Below, piece by piece: positions 36,301-47,068 of a stretch of DNA of 64,000 nt. The stretch comes from Casuarius casuarius (Eukaryota > Chordata > Aves > Casuariiformes > Casuariidae): NCBI GenBank assembly GCA_003342895.1, contig PTFA01000029.1, forward strand, positions 1,606,255 through 1,670,254, read 5' to 3'. The position numbers were made by a program, and so were the translations under genes. Each line of letters opens with the position of its first letter. Positions within the stretch are counted from its first letter, which is position 1. The notes under the pieces were generated by a model. It ran no database searches, was not told the DNA's origin, and saw only the letters and a list, made by a program, of their open reading frames with translations.

Positions 36301-38547
36301 ATTATGTCTTTCAGGTTAATTCCACTTTTTATCCACTGTTTTTTCCACTGTAAGAGTTTTTTATCCCCTAAACCCCTAGGTCTAGGCCTCCTGCCCTTGC
36401 ACACTTCATGCAGGTCACCGGATCATCCACAGGCTCTGCATGATTGGAGATCAGTGGGAGGATTACTGAAATAATTTAGTATCTTACTATTCTGTGGGTA
36501 TTCCCTACCGCCCCTGGAGCCAGGGATTCCCTTTACGGCGAAGGCTGCCTGATTTTCATGAACGGCTCCCGAGCAGATCGCCGTCGGTTCCTCTTTAAGC
36601 TCCGCTGAAGTGAGAGCGGTGATTTCCAGAGATGCCCCGCAGCCCTTTGCATGCGCCAATGGAAAGAAGCAATGTCAGTTATAGATTCGGGCCTCGCGTT
36701 GCTGCGGCTTGCTTTGGCTTGCATGAAGACAAGGCGTTTCAGCTGGCAACTGTGTTCCCGAGGCTGCTTTGATGATGAGAGGATGTTAGAAAACAGAAAC
36801 CCTCAGCGAGTCTGGATGAACGTGCCTCCCGAAATGTCAGGGCGCAGTGGGATGGGCCCGTCCCCTCCTTCCCCTTTGCCTCCAGGGCCTTATTAAAACC
36901 TCAGGATTTTTAAAGAACAAGGTGCCAGCTGGTAGCTGTGCTGGTCACCTTCGTCTCGCAGGGTATTTGAGAACACGGGTGCCTTGCCAAATATTTCGGT
37001 GACCTCGGCGAGGGAATATGGTGACCCACGATACTAAGACACGTTGGAGGGAACCTATGAGTGTCAGTACATCTCCTGAATTTTTTTGCTAGCTGAGGGA
37101 ACTGGCCTATTGAGTAGTCATTTAATTAATCTCTGAGCGTGACACACAGCATAGCTTTTTCAGTGCCAGTACATGACGCAGGATGTCACAAGCTCGAGTC
37201 CCAGCAGATATACACTCACATAATGAGGGAAATACAACTCCCCCTGCTACAGCGGCTTGTCACACCAGAGCACTGCAAGGGTCCCGCAGGTTTTCGTGGT
37301 GCATGAATAATGCATTGCAGAGCGAGAGTAATTTAAACAGGGTCAGGAGGGCAGGTAGCAGGTGCTCTCAGCCCCCATCTGCTCTGCTGCTCGGGGACCC
37401 TGGCAAGCAGGACCCCGCTGCTGCAGCAGGGCGCGAGAGCATCTTCCGCCCGCCTGGCTGCGGCACGCGCCTGCCCGGCCGCGGGCTGCCGGGGCTGCTG
37501 GGTTGCTCACCGCCTCTTGCACCATCGCGTTGAAATCGGTGTGGTTAACCAGCTGCCGCAAGGACACCTAGTGTCCTTCTAGGCATTCCCGAGTGCTTCT
37601 TCACAGGCAGCCTTGGAGATTTTTGGTTGTGGAAAAAGACCACACAGGACTCTACGGCGCAGAGCAGCGTACTCTGAATAGCTGTGATAGCAGGCATATT
37701 TAAAGTGAAAATTGAGTGGAAAAAGGCTCTAGGTCAGGCATTTTCCGATGGACAGCAATCGAAATGTGTAGCAGAGATCTATTGTGCAAATATAATTGTA
37801 TTCAGAGGATCTGTGTCTATAGGGTATAATGACAAATGGAAATAGCTTTGATAGTAAATGTAACATTGACCTGAAGAGAACCTTAGGAGTATTTTCTGTA
37901 AGAGAATGGAGGGAATAAGTTTCCTGGAAGTTCATATTTTTTGTCCACCTCGAACTGGCTTTATGAAAGCCACAGAAAAAACATGCCATTCGGGCAGAGG
38001 AAAGGTCAATACAGGCTCAACAAGAGGTAGTGTTTGGCCCAGCTGGATGAACCAGCAGCTGCTGTTAACGACAACACTTTGCTTCCAGGGGATGAAAGGG
38101 GGCTGAGCTGTGATGAGTGGGTAGATGGAAGGTTCTGCAGGAAAGCTAGCATGATGGGAAAGAAGTCCATACAGTTACTGAGGATTTTCAATAGAAAGGG
38201 CCTAATATACAATCCCCCAAATTTGTTTTGTCAGCTCTGTTGTGTTTGGAAATTTGTGTTTGCCTGGAGGTGATGATCTCTGGGGGTTTACAGCAAGGTG
38301 GGATGACACAGACGCATCCTGGCTAGCCTCAGCTCCTGCTTGCAGAGGAGCTGCTCGGGGGGCGATGCTGCCTCACCTGGCTGGACGCAACTGCTGGGTG
38401 AATCAGCAACACATTAGCTTCAGGTTTGTGCAGTCTTCTAGTGGGGAGAGGTGCCACGTTAAACTCGTTGTCTATTGGTAGGAGAGGAATGGTGGAATGA
38501 TGTTATCCCACCCATGAAAGGACAGAAAACCTTGTCTGCATCATAGA
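30341..38547. other. Intergenic DNA, rising GC content, no gene recognised
   Basis: Up to about 33.4 kb the sequence is mixed; beyond that it is visibly richer in C+G and CpG. Open frames up to 132 codons occur on both strands, overlapping one another, as expected in GC-rich non-coding DNA. An N is present at 32148. No exon with matching splice sites and family similarity was found, including none for TRMT61A or CKB, which lie on this side of BAG5 in mammals. Confidence 0.5.
35838..35888. repeat. Three-copy 17-bp tandem repeat
   Basis: The units at 35838-35854, 35855-35871 and 35872-35888 follow GTGATGAGGACCAGCCT; only the middle one has a final-base-region change (GCTT for GCCT). This is a short minisatellite, probably variable in copy number. 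Confidence 0.92.
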
Positions 38548-38880
38548 GAGAAAGAATTATTTAGGTTGGAAGGGACCTCTGCAGCTCCTCTAAACCAACC
38601 CCCAAAGCAGGACTAGCTTTGAAGTTAGGTCAAGTTGCTCAGGGCATTTTGCAGTTGCATTTTGAATATCCCTGAGGATGGAGGGTCCACACCTTTCTGG
38701 GCCTCTGCTCCAGCATCTCACTGCTGTCATTGCGAAATGTTTTTTTCATATGCCAGCTTGGATATTTATCTTCCTCTGATATGTCTTGCCTGTAAGAATG
38801 CTGGTTCTTCCATTTTTCTTTAGAAAATAAGAGATTATAAAGGGATCTGTGTTTTATCCTCAAGGATTCTTAGATCAGTG
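38548..38880 (-). mobile_element. CR1 LINE fragment, antisense
   Basis: GGTTGGAAGGGACCTCTGCA is the hallmark of the CR1 3' end read antisense. It is followed by AACCAACCCCCAAAGCAGGA, a CAAGTTGCTCAGGGC segment, TTTTGAATATCCCTGAGGAT and GGAGGGTCCACACC, all in CR1 order. The right-hand boundary is approximate. Confidence 0.9.
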
Positions 38881-39156
38881 AGATTGTACTTGATGTTGGT
38901 TTCCTACAAATGATATCACAATGAATATTTATTCTGAATTCTTCTCAGCTTCATGCCCTAGTAGAGCGATGAGGAACACTGTTTTAGAGACCAAATATAG
39001 TTGTTTTTTTTTGAATAAATAAATACATCATGAGTTTCTTTCTTAGTCTCTTCTGGCAAAGATAAAGCCATGACTTGGTGTACGTAAGCATTGCCTGCAG
39101 TTTCTCTTGGGAACCAGAGATATGTAAGATGACAAACCAATGTTCCAGTCACTCTT

Positions 39157-39196
39157 ATTTTATACACTAGCAGCTCATTTTATACACTAGCAACAT
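39157..39196. repeat. 20-bp tandem dimer
   Basis: ATTTTATACACTAGCA occurs at the start of two consecutive 20-bp units (39157 and 39177), and a partial third (GTTTTATACACC) begins near 39201. Confidence 0.85.
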
Positions 39197-39825
39197 TCTG
39201 GTTTTATACACCATGCAGCAGAGACTGGCTGAAATTAAGATAGCCGGTTCTAGCTAGAAAGTCAAACTGCAGGCTACAGTATGTCTCACTACCTGTTGGC
39301 CACGTTGCCAGAAAACTGGCAAATCCCATCCCTGTAGAAATCAGCTGAATTGTGCTGCTGTCTTGAAGCAGACCAGGATGTCCCAGACCTCCCCTCCCCA
39401 AATAGCAAGTTCATGGCTGCAGTCCCTGGTGAGGAAGAGCAAACCTTCATCTCCGCCAAAACCTGCTGCTGGGTGCAAGGGATGATAGGAGCGTGGCCCG
39501 GTTTTCGTCGGTGGGGATGAAGCATTCGAGGGCGTCGTGTGAGGAAGGCAGTCCCAGGACCGTGGTCGTGTCCAAGTCCTGCATGGAGCACTGAAGGAAG
39601 AGGCTGCCTTTGCTCCCTTGGCAGAGATTAGGCAAAAATCTCCTGTTTTCTCTGCAACATCAGTAGAATGGGGTCAGATCTGGGGTGCAACGTGGTGGAT
39701 TTTATCTGGCTTATCCAGCACACACACTCAGAGAGTTTCCTCATTTCAAACTCCAGGGAAATTTTAGAACGTAGAATGGAGCATTAACCAAAAGTGGCTT
39801 AAGGCTACCTTTATTTAAGCCACAT

Positions 39826-39912
39826 AATCACAGAATCCTTGAGGTTGGAAAGGACCTCTGGAGATCATCTAGTCCAACCCCCTGTTCAAAGAAGGTTACC
39901 TAGAGCACCTAA
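39826..39912 (-). mobile_element. Short CR1 3'-end fragment, antisense
   Basis: ATCACAGAATCCTTGAGGTT, GGAAAGGACCTCTGGAGATC and ATCTAGTCCAACCCCC match the avian CR1 3' terminus almost perfectly. The element stops after TACCTAGAGCACC, so it is severely 5'-truncated, as most avian CR1 copies are. It is less diverged than the copies near 25.6, 29.7 and 60.6 kb and so is younger. Confidence 0.95.
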
Positions 39913-42900
39913 TAAATACGTGTCTTTTGAAATCCGGAGGCCTCTGGTTCCCTAAAGCACCGAGTTCACTCTGTCTCATCTGGGAAACGACCCGGAGCTG
40001 TGGGTGATCTCCCAGATGTGTCCTCTGTGGACGTCCCCCATCCTGGGGCACTTCCTGGCCCCCGACCCCTCCGAGGGCCTGCCTCTGTCCCAAAATGCAC
40101 CTAATGAAGACCCAGCATAGTCCTGCCTTCTTTATCAAACTGACGATAGCTTGTAGGACTATAACACCAAAGATAGGCCTTTGAAAGCAAATGTGCATTT
40201 GTAATTTAAGCAAGAGCTTTTTTCACAGCGTAGGAAACCCATAATGAGATCATGGACAGCCCTGCTGTTTTTCGAGGGTGGATAGGTGAGAGAAAGCCAG
40301 GCTCTGCCATGAGGTGGCACTCTGAGCATGCTGTTTGGCTGAGATGTCACTCGAAATGCTCCTGGGCTGCAGGAAATTCCTTCGATTCAATAACACGACA
40401 TAAACTTCATGAGCTGCGATTCATTTCAGGTTAACACCCTTTACGTATTTCTGAAGAATGAATCATCCTAAACCAGTTATATTTATTTCATTGTTTCAAA
40501 ACGCAGGAGTCCTAGGAAGAGACGTACAGCAGCTCCATGTTTTCATAATGTTTCTTTATCTGAGTATTTATTACATTTTTGCCTGAGCAGACTCATTCCA
40601 CGATTTGTTCTCTGTAGTAGAAGAGCGTATCTTGGCATCTGTTCTGAATTTGTTTCTGTCTCTGTTTTAATCTCCTGCCATCAAGCCAATCTCAAAATAG
40701 GAACCTGAATTAACGGTGTCCGGGTTTTTCACATAAATCCCTTCTTAACCTCTTCGGCCATTTAGCTGTATTTGCAGTCCCCTGCATTGTTCTGCCTGAG
40801 GTTTCACTTGGGAAGCACTTCCATAAAGACCTATTTTTAGGATTATATGTCTAGACCAAACATAATGCTTTAAATGCCTTTCCTGTGCAATAAATTATCT
40901 TCTACTTTTATATACAAGCGGTAGTTTATTAGTGTGTTGGTTCTACATTACTGTTTCTATGGAAAAATAATGGAGCTATGGCGATTGAAGGCTGAAATTA
41001 AAGACCTCCCGGTTAGCACTGCAGAACGGCACTGCAGACTATAAAATAGCAGTCCTGCTTCTCGAAGGCAGGATTTCAGGACTGGCTTCAATGGGAGTCA
41101 GAGCAGGCGCTTTAGGGCCCCAGCAAACACTGCTCACCAGCCGAAAACAACAGGACTGAGAGATTTTTGCACAAAAGGGCCCAGTCTCTCCTCCCGCCCA
41201 GCGTATTTGTAAGATCTATTTTTTAACCCTTTTTAACCAACCGACCACTGAAAATAATTTAAGCGCTCCAAAACCCAGCTCTTAACTCCTACGTCACCCG
41301 CCCCGATGGTCAGTGTATCCCTGCCATTCACAAGACTCCCATCCCCGCAGGCCGTAACAATGCCGGGCTTGTTGCAGGGGAAAGCATGAGCTCATCCATT
41401 GTAATCGTTCCCCTGCTTTAGCTGCCAGGCCAAAGGCGGCTTTGTGGCAATTTATGAATGCATTCAGACAAGCCCGCGCTGTGTAAACTTCGGTTGAATC
41501 TTCAGGGAGTAAAACTGAGTGGATTAAGTCCTCGTCTCTGCTGTAAGAATGGGTTTTCTGAATGCAGGGAAGCCCTGGCTGCTCAGAGAATGCAGTTGTG
41601 TTTCAGTTCAAAATCCAGGATTTCACAGAGGATCAGGGAAGCAGTGTCCCAGGGTAGTCCTCAGGCACCAGGGAGGCAGATAATCCTTTGGTCCTCTGAC
41701 ATTCGGGACTGGAGGGAAGCAAAGGTGAGAAAATGAGAAATGCATATGTGCAATTCTGGGAGTGTGAAGGAAGGCACTTGTTGAAGCTTAAGTTTGCCAG
41801 AAATAGCAGTGAAATGGCTGAATTTTATGCAAATGAGTTATAATCACATACAAGTTGCATCTTTTAATTGGATTCGCTGTAACTTTCAGTTCAGAGAGCT
41901 GCCGGGGGATATAGTCTCTCCTCCAGCTGTGGCTCCAAAGTACAAACCTTTGATAAAAAGATGTATGCCTCCTGGTTCCAGAAAATCAAGTAACTGATGC
42001 CTGATGCCTTCTGTCTATTAACTGCCAGAAATGGCCTGAAAAAACAAAACACAAACACATAAACTGATGGCACTGTCCTGCAGTCATTTGCTATCAAGAA
42101 CAGCATTGTCTAGCTGGTATGAATTTTCCTTCTACACACCTGGGCACAGTGAAGTAGCTGTGGCTCTACCTCCCGACTCTCTCATGTATTAAAGAACAGA
42201 CTCACTTCTGAATTTTAAGTATTATATAAGTTAGTGGAGTTATACAGCCTAACAAAGAAAAGCTCAGTGTTGAAGTTTAAGAAGTCTTTGCAGGCCTGCT
42301 TGTGGCTTCCTGTGTGACCTTGCGGAACTCGTTTTGTTCCTCTTCATGTCCATTTTCCCAACCATTAAAAATCAATGTGTTGTTACATTCTTTGTTACTT
42401 GCATTAAATTGTACATTACTGAAGATTTGCTCCACAGTCCACTAGAGACAAAGGAAGGACTGCTCTAGATTTCTTGGGATTTCCTACATCTGACTTGCCT
42501 AATTTAGTGCAGAGAAGTAAAAGACATGCACACCATTTTTTTTTCTTTCTTTGAAATTAGCTTTAAAACTTTGCTATAACGGAGATGAGTCTACGAATAA
42601 TGTCATGGATGCAAAGGTCTTCACACATCTCCAGTTTCCGTTTCAGGATGTGAGCCTGGCTTTGAAGCCAAAACTTAGGAGCTCAGACTCTCCTCTTAAT
42701 ATCATGAGGGCAGTAATCTCCTTACACAACATGGGGAAATGGCATCATTGCCCCAGATGGCAGTGAGCTGAACGGGGAGCAGGGTGTTCAGGTCCCACCT
42801 ACTGTTTTCCTATACTGACTCGTCTGAAGTCATTTTTGTATGGTTTCTCATGCTTGATATAATGTAATTGTTTTACCTTTTTTCTCCTGGCAACGCAGCT

Positions 42901-43869
42901 GTCTTTTATGATAAGTGCAGGTTGCATTCAGCCAAATTCAGCACTAATTATCACTGCACTGGGAAACACAGCTACAGTAACAAATACAGCAGGCTAAACC
43001 TAAACTCATGGCTCTTTAAGACTTCTGCACTTGCTCTGCGCTACACACTGTGATAACTTGGAATCTCCTTGGTTTGGCAGAGAGATACCCGAAGTCTTTT
43101 TGCTCCAAAGCATAAAGCACTTGAGAAAAAGGAAAATCTTCCTTGCCATATGCCAGGCTGTTGGGCAGTTTTTACTCTTTCCAGTAAGCTGCAGATGCAC
43201 ACATTTGACTGCCAGTTCTTTATAATAAATTATATATTATGTCACTAAAATGCAGCCAAAAACTCTAAAATAATTAAATCTTGTAGTGTCCAGGAAAGTA
43301 AATAATTACTTCTAATACTATTCCCAGCTTACAGGTGGTACAGAGGAACTGAAGCACAGAGGGATTTATGTGGCTTGCCAGATGTCACAAAATGAAGCTC
43401 TGCCAAAGCCAAGAGATATCCTCTCTCTCAGTCTCATGTTTCAATCCCTAGTCTTTTTTGCTTTCCATTGAGATAAAATATGTTTCCCTAATCCACCACA
43501 CGCCAGGATTTTTCAGGTGAGCCCTGAATCGCTGGTGTTCTCCAAAGGCTCTCCTGATAAAAGCAGAGTGTGATCAGCCAGCATTCATGAATATTTTAGC
43601 TCATGCCATTATTTTTTTAATATGGTGGATGCTATGGGGAAGAGCTGAGAGACAGCAGGGTTTTGTGTTTTGCTCCTTTCGGGAAGAAAATTGTGCAGAC
43701 TCACAGAATTTGGGGAGAAACTGCTAGTTAGTGCTGTCCATTTGCTAAAGCAGCTCTTCGTGTGCAAAGACAGAGCATCACCATAGATGTTTTTAAGCAG
43801 ATTACGAGGCCTGCTTTGTGCGGAGAAATTCAGCATCTCCTTTGCCTCGCTGCTGGTGGCTTGTCATGC
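39913..43869. other. Intergenic DNA, no gene recognised
   Basis: Mixed-composition DNA with short overlapping frames only. A CTCF-like motif lies at 40307-40321. The block 40840-41050 is AT-rich and motif-dense compared with its surroundings and could be regulatory. No exon or transposon was recognised. Confidence 0.5.
40307..40321 (+). promoter_or_regulatory. Possible CTCF site
   Basis: CCATGAGGTGGCACT fits the CTCF core CCASYAGRKGGCRSY at 13 of 15 positions. This is motif evidence only. Confidence 0.3.
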
Positions 43870-44165
43870 AAACTGCCTAGACGCTGTTCATGTCGCCGGC
43901 AGCCGCTAGGTGATCTTCAAACACCTTCTTCGCTGCTCCGCTTCTGAGCGGAGGCTGCAAGCAGCCAGCAAAATTTTCCACGGCGATGCTATTCATGAAA
44001 ATATTTTGTGCCGCCTTGCCGAGCGCGAGCCGCGCTTTCCTGGGAAGAAAGCCCATTAAGCGGCCCCGCGCCGGCATCGCCATGGCAACCCGCGCACAAT
44101 GCCGCGGCCCAGATTCCCCTCGGCCCCTTCTTTCTGAGCTGACAGCAGTGATTTTAATGCTCCTT
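43870..44165. promoter_or_regulatory. Candidate regulatory block with RFX X-box
   Basis: A GC-rich block holds AT-rich islands such as ATTCATGAAAATATTTTGTG and ends in TTTTAATGCTCCTTGAACC. At 44076-44089, ATCGCCATGGCAAC matches the RFX palindrome at 12 of 14 positions. The mixed composition, with AT-rich motif cores inside CpG-rich DNA, resembles developmental enhancers. Conservation was not tested. Confidence 0.35.
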
Positions 44166-45039
44166 GAACCAAATCTTTGCATGCGGAGACCGCTTTAGAA
44201 AAATGCTTTTAATCAGGGCTGGTTGTTCTCTTCCCTTTATCCCCGGGACGGGAGCGGAGGGGGCTTTCAGCGCGGCGTCTCTCTCAGCCCCCTTCACGGC
44301 GCAGCTGGATCGCGGCCACAAAGCGCTGCCAGGGCCTGGGATTTCAATGTCCTTCAGTGCTACAAGACACCGTGGAAATGGTGCTCGGGTTTGCTTGCGG
44401 AGGGGATGCTTTTTTCCTAGGCATTTGCATCTTCAGGCGGGGAGGTTGGGAGTGTGGCATAGAAATGAAGCTATCACAGAGGCAAAGCCTCTTTTAAACT
44501 CCCAGTTAAGCGTGTGGGAGCTGGACTGGGGCTGGGGATATGAGGTAGAGAGGGGCAAGCTTTCCTATCCATCGTAAGCATCTCGAAGAGGCTGCTCTCC
44601 GAATCCTGCGTCCGCGGTGCCAGCGAGCCAGCACGCGGCTGGACAGTTAGGTACGGTTCCTGATGGAAAAGAAGTGAAAATCAGCAGTGTCTATTGGGCA
44701 AACAGGGCCCAACCTTCGAGCAATGAAAAATTTTGGAGCCTTCCAGCCGTGAGAAACAGGCTCACCTCCCTGCTGGCCGTGCCGCTCCCGACAGCGGTGG
44801 GCTGCGATGCTGCGGGGCGCCCTCTAAATCCACCCCGTGCCGGCTGCCCCCGCAACACCGCCATCCAAAACCTTGCTGTTTGCCGTGTGGGGGGCCGTGG
44901 GCCACCCACGAGCTTTGTCACGGGGTGCTGGGTGCTGCCACCGGCCCTGGCCTGGCCCTGGGCACCACCTTCCTCCTGCCGTGGTCAAATACTTTCTTTG
45001 TCCTGGGGGTATGAAATAATCCCCCCGGCAGGGAGAAGC

Positions 45040-45720
45040 ACTTGTGGGGCAAGGCGCATAGATGCCGCCGGCCCATCTCCAGGACGGTGCGTCAAGAGCC
45101 GAAATGCATGCGGCCAAGTCAACATAAGGCACCGCTGGTTCAGAGCCAACAGAGCTGCTTGCTCTGCTGACCGGACGCCCCCGCGCCCTTCCCTCCAGCA
45201 GCCCTGGGCTCGCGGAGGGCGGTGGATCTGAGCCGGGCACGCCGCGGGGTTTCGGGGCATCGCCACGGCTGCGGGGGCCAGCGCGGGCCCCGTCCTCCCA
45301 GCGGCGTGCCGCCGTCCGTGCCGGCAGGGCTCCTCGGATGAGCAGCTGCTCGCTCTGACCATCTGGCCCTCCGCAAACACAGAAGCTCACGGGGAAAGCT
45401 CAGCGCTCGCCTCTCAAAAGTCTGCACAGACATCGGGAGTGGAGGGAGCTCCTGCGCCGCCGCCTCCTGCCTCACAGGTCACCGTGACCGTGTGCTGGCT
45501 AATCCTGCCTGGATGGTGGGGTGCACTGCCCGGTCCGTCCCAATGACGGATGGAAAAAAGGCTTCGGGGGAGAAAAAGATTCCCGGTGCCTCGCACATCA
45601 TCCCCCGGGAGCCTTCCCGGGCCGGAGCCCCGCTGCCCAGCAGCACCCCGGGAGCGGCGGAGGTGGGAGGAGGAGGGAGAAGGGACCATTTTGGGGGCTT
45701 CTCGTGTCCTCAGGAGAAAC
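45040..45720. other. CpG-rich block without an associated gene
   Basis: CpG dinucleotides are dense, including words such as CGCCGCGGGG and GTGCCGCCGTCCGTGCCG. Such an orphan island could be an unannotated promoter (long non-coding RNA or distal alternative start) or simply GC-rich DNA. No start-proximal exon could be recognised. Confidence 0.45.
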
Positions 45721-47051
45721 GCTCGCAAGCTTTTCACTGGATTTCCCTCATATACCCGCCACCAGCTCTTTCCATCAGGGCAAGGGGGTGAAGCATAAAC
45801 TCTATTTTTATTTCTTAGGAAATCCCCCCCCAAACTTTGGGGGTTTATCTAACAGAAACATGACCTTCCTCCCATCCAGAAAGATAACGGCGCTACAAAA
45901 CGAGTTTGCAGGGGACAGTTTTGCACTGGGGGAACCAGGCTGGGTCCCGGTTGAACCGCTCGCGTTATCTCTGTGCGTGCACAGAGCTTGCGGTGCGGCA
46001 TGAGGCTGCTTCACTGCCTTAAGTCAGCAGTTTTCCATGACAGAATAGTACAAATATTTGTGTGTGGAAAAAGAAAAAGTTTACGTTTTGCTTGAGGACT
46101 AGCGGCATTTGTTTTACCATGCTGTGCCCACATATGTTTGTAAACACCGGGTGAATTTACCGTGCTACAGCAAGCATTAGGCTTCACTGCTTTTTTAATG
46201 GTACCAATGCACGGGGAATATTTGGGGGGGCTTCTCCTTCCCTTGAAAGGGCAGATGTCTTGCAGTCTTTTCTAGGATGCTCTCAGGCCTGTGGCTGCCG
46301 GGTCGGCGGCGGGGAGGGAGTGGTACTGCGCGGCCCTGCGCCGAGATCCCTCTCCTCAGACGTGGGGGAGCCGGAGCTGGGGAGCCTGCAGGAAGGATTT
46401 GGCAACTGCCAAATCTTCTCGGAGCATCTTTAAAACCTGTTCTGAGGCTCGAAACGACTCTTCCTTGCTGAGGTGATTGATCTTGCCTTGAGGAGAGTCT
46501 GTACTCCGCAAAGCGTGGTCCGGCTGCGTGAGTCTGACTCCGGTTTCACGCAGCACGTGGGGCAGCTGAGCCCCGCGCCGAGGGCACCTGGGCGCTCTGA
46601 CACATTTCTTTCCACCCGGTGTCACGCAAAATGCCAGCTCACAGGAAAATATATGTTTCTGCAACTGCTGTTGACATGACTTGTGCTGCAAACCGAACTC
46701 TGTTCACAGCGCCACTGTGCTGTGATTTACTAAAGATTAAAAAACCCGGAGACCACTGAGTCAGCTCCGTGGATATGTGAAAAACCGCCCCGAGAGGAGA
46801 TGTCGACGGCACGCGGTGCAGCCAGGGCCTTCCAGCCAGGGGCTCTTTAGCTGGCGAATGAAGAGCGAGAGTGCCCCAAATATTAATGCACCTTCTTAAG
46901 GGCTGAAACTCACTTTGGCTCGTTCCAGCAGACTGGAAAAAGGCCACATTCAGGCATTCACAGTCTTCCTGCAGCTTACAGTGCTTTTACTTCCTGAAGT
47001 GAATGGCTGGGACATTGGAAGATAATGAGTAAATAGCAGTAATTTAGTGCA

Positions 47052-47068
47052 GGGGGGGGGGGGGGGGG
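47052..47068. repeat. Homopolymer of 17 guanines
   Basis: An uninterrupted run of 17 G on the plus strand. It can form a G-quadruplex, is prone to length variation, and is a common sequencing and assembly error point. Confidence 0.97.

Noticed and set aside
44617..45390. Overlapping frames of 188-204 codons on both strands
   Set aside because: They lie in GC-rich DNA, contradict each other, are proline/arginine/cysteine-rich without domains, and have no supporting splice or family evidence.
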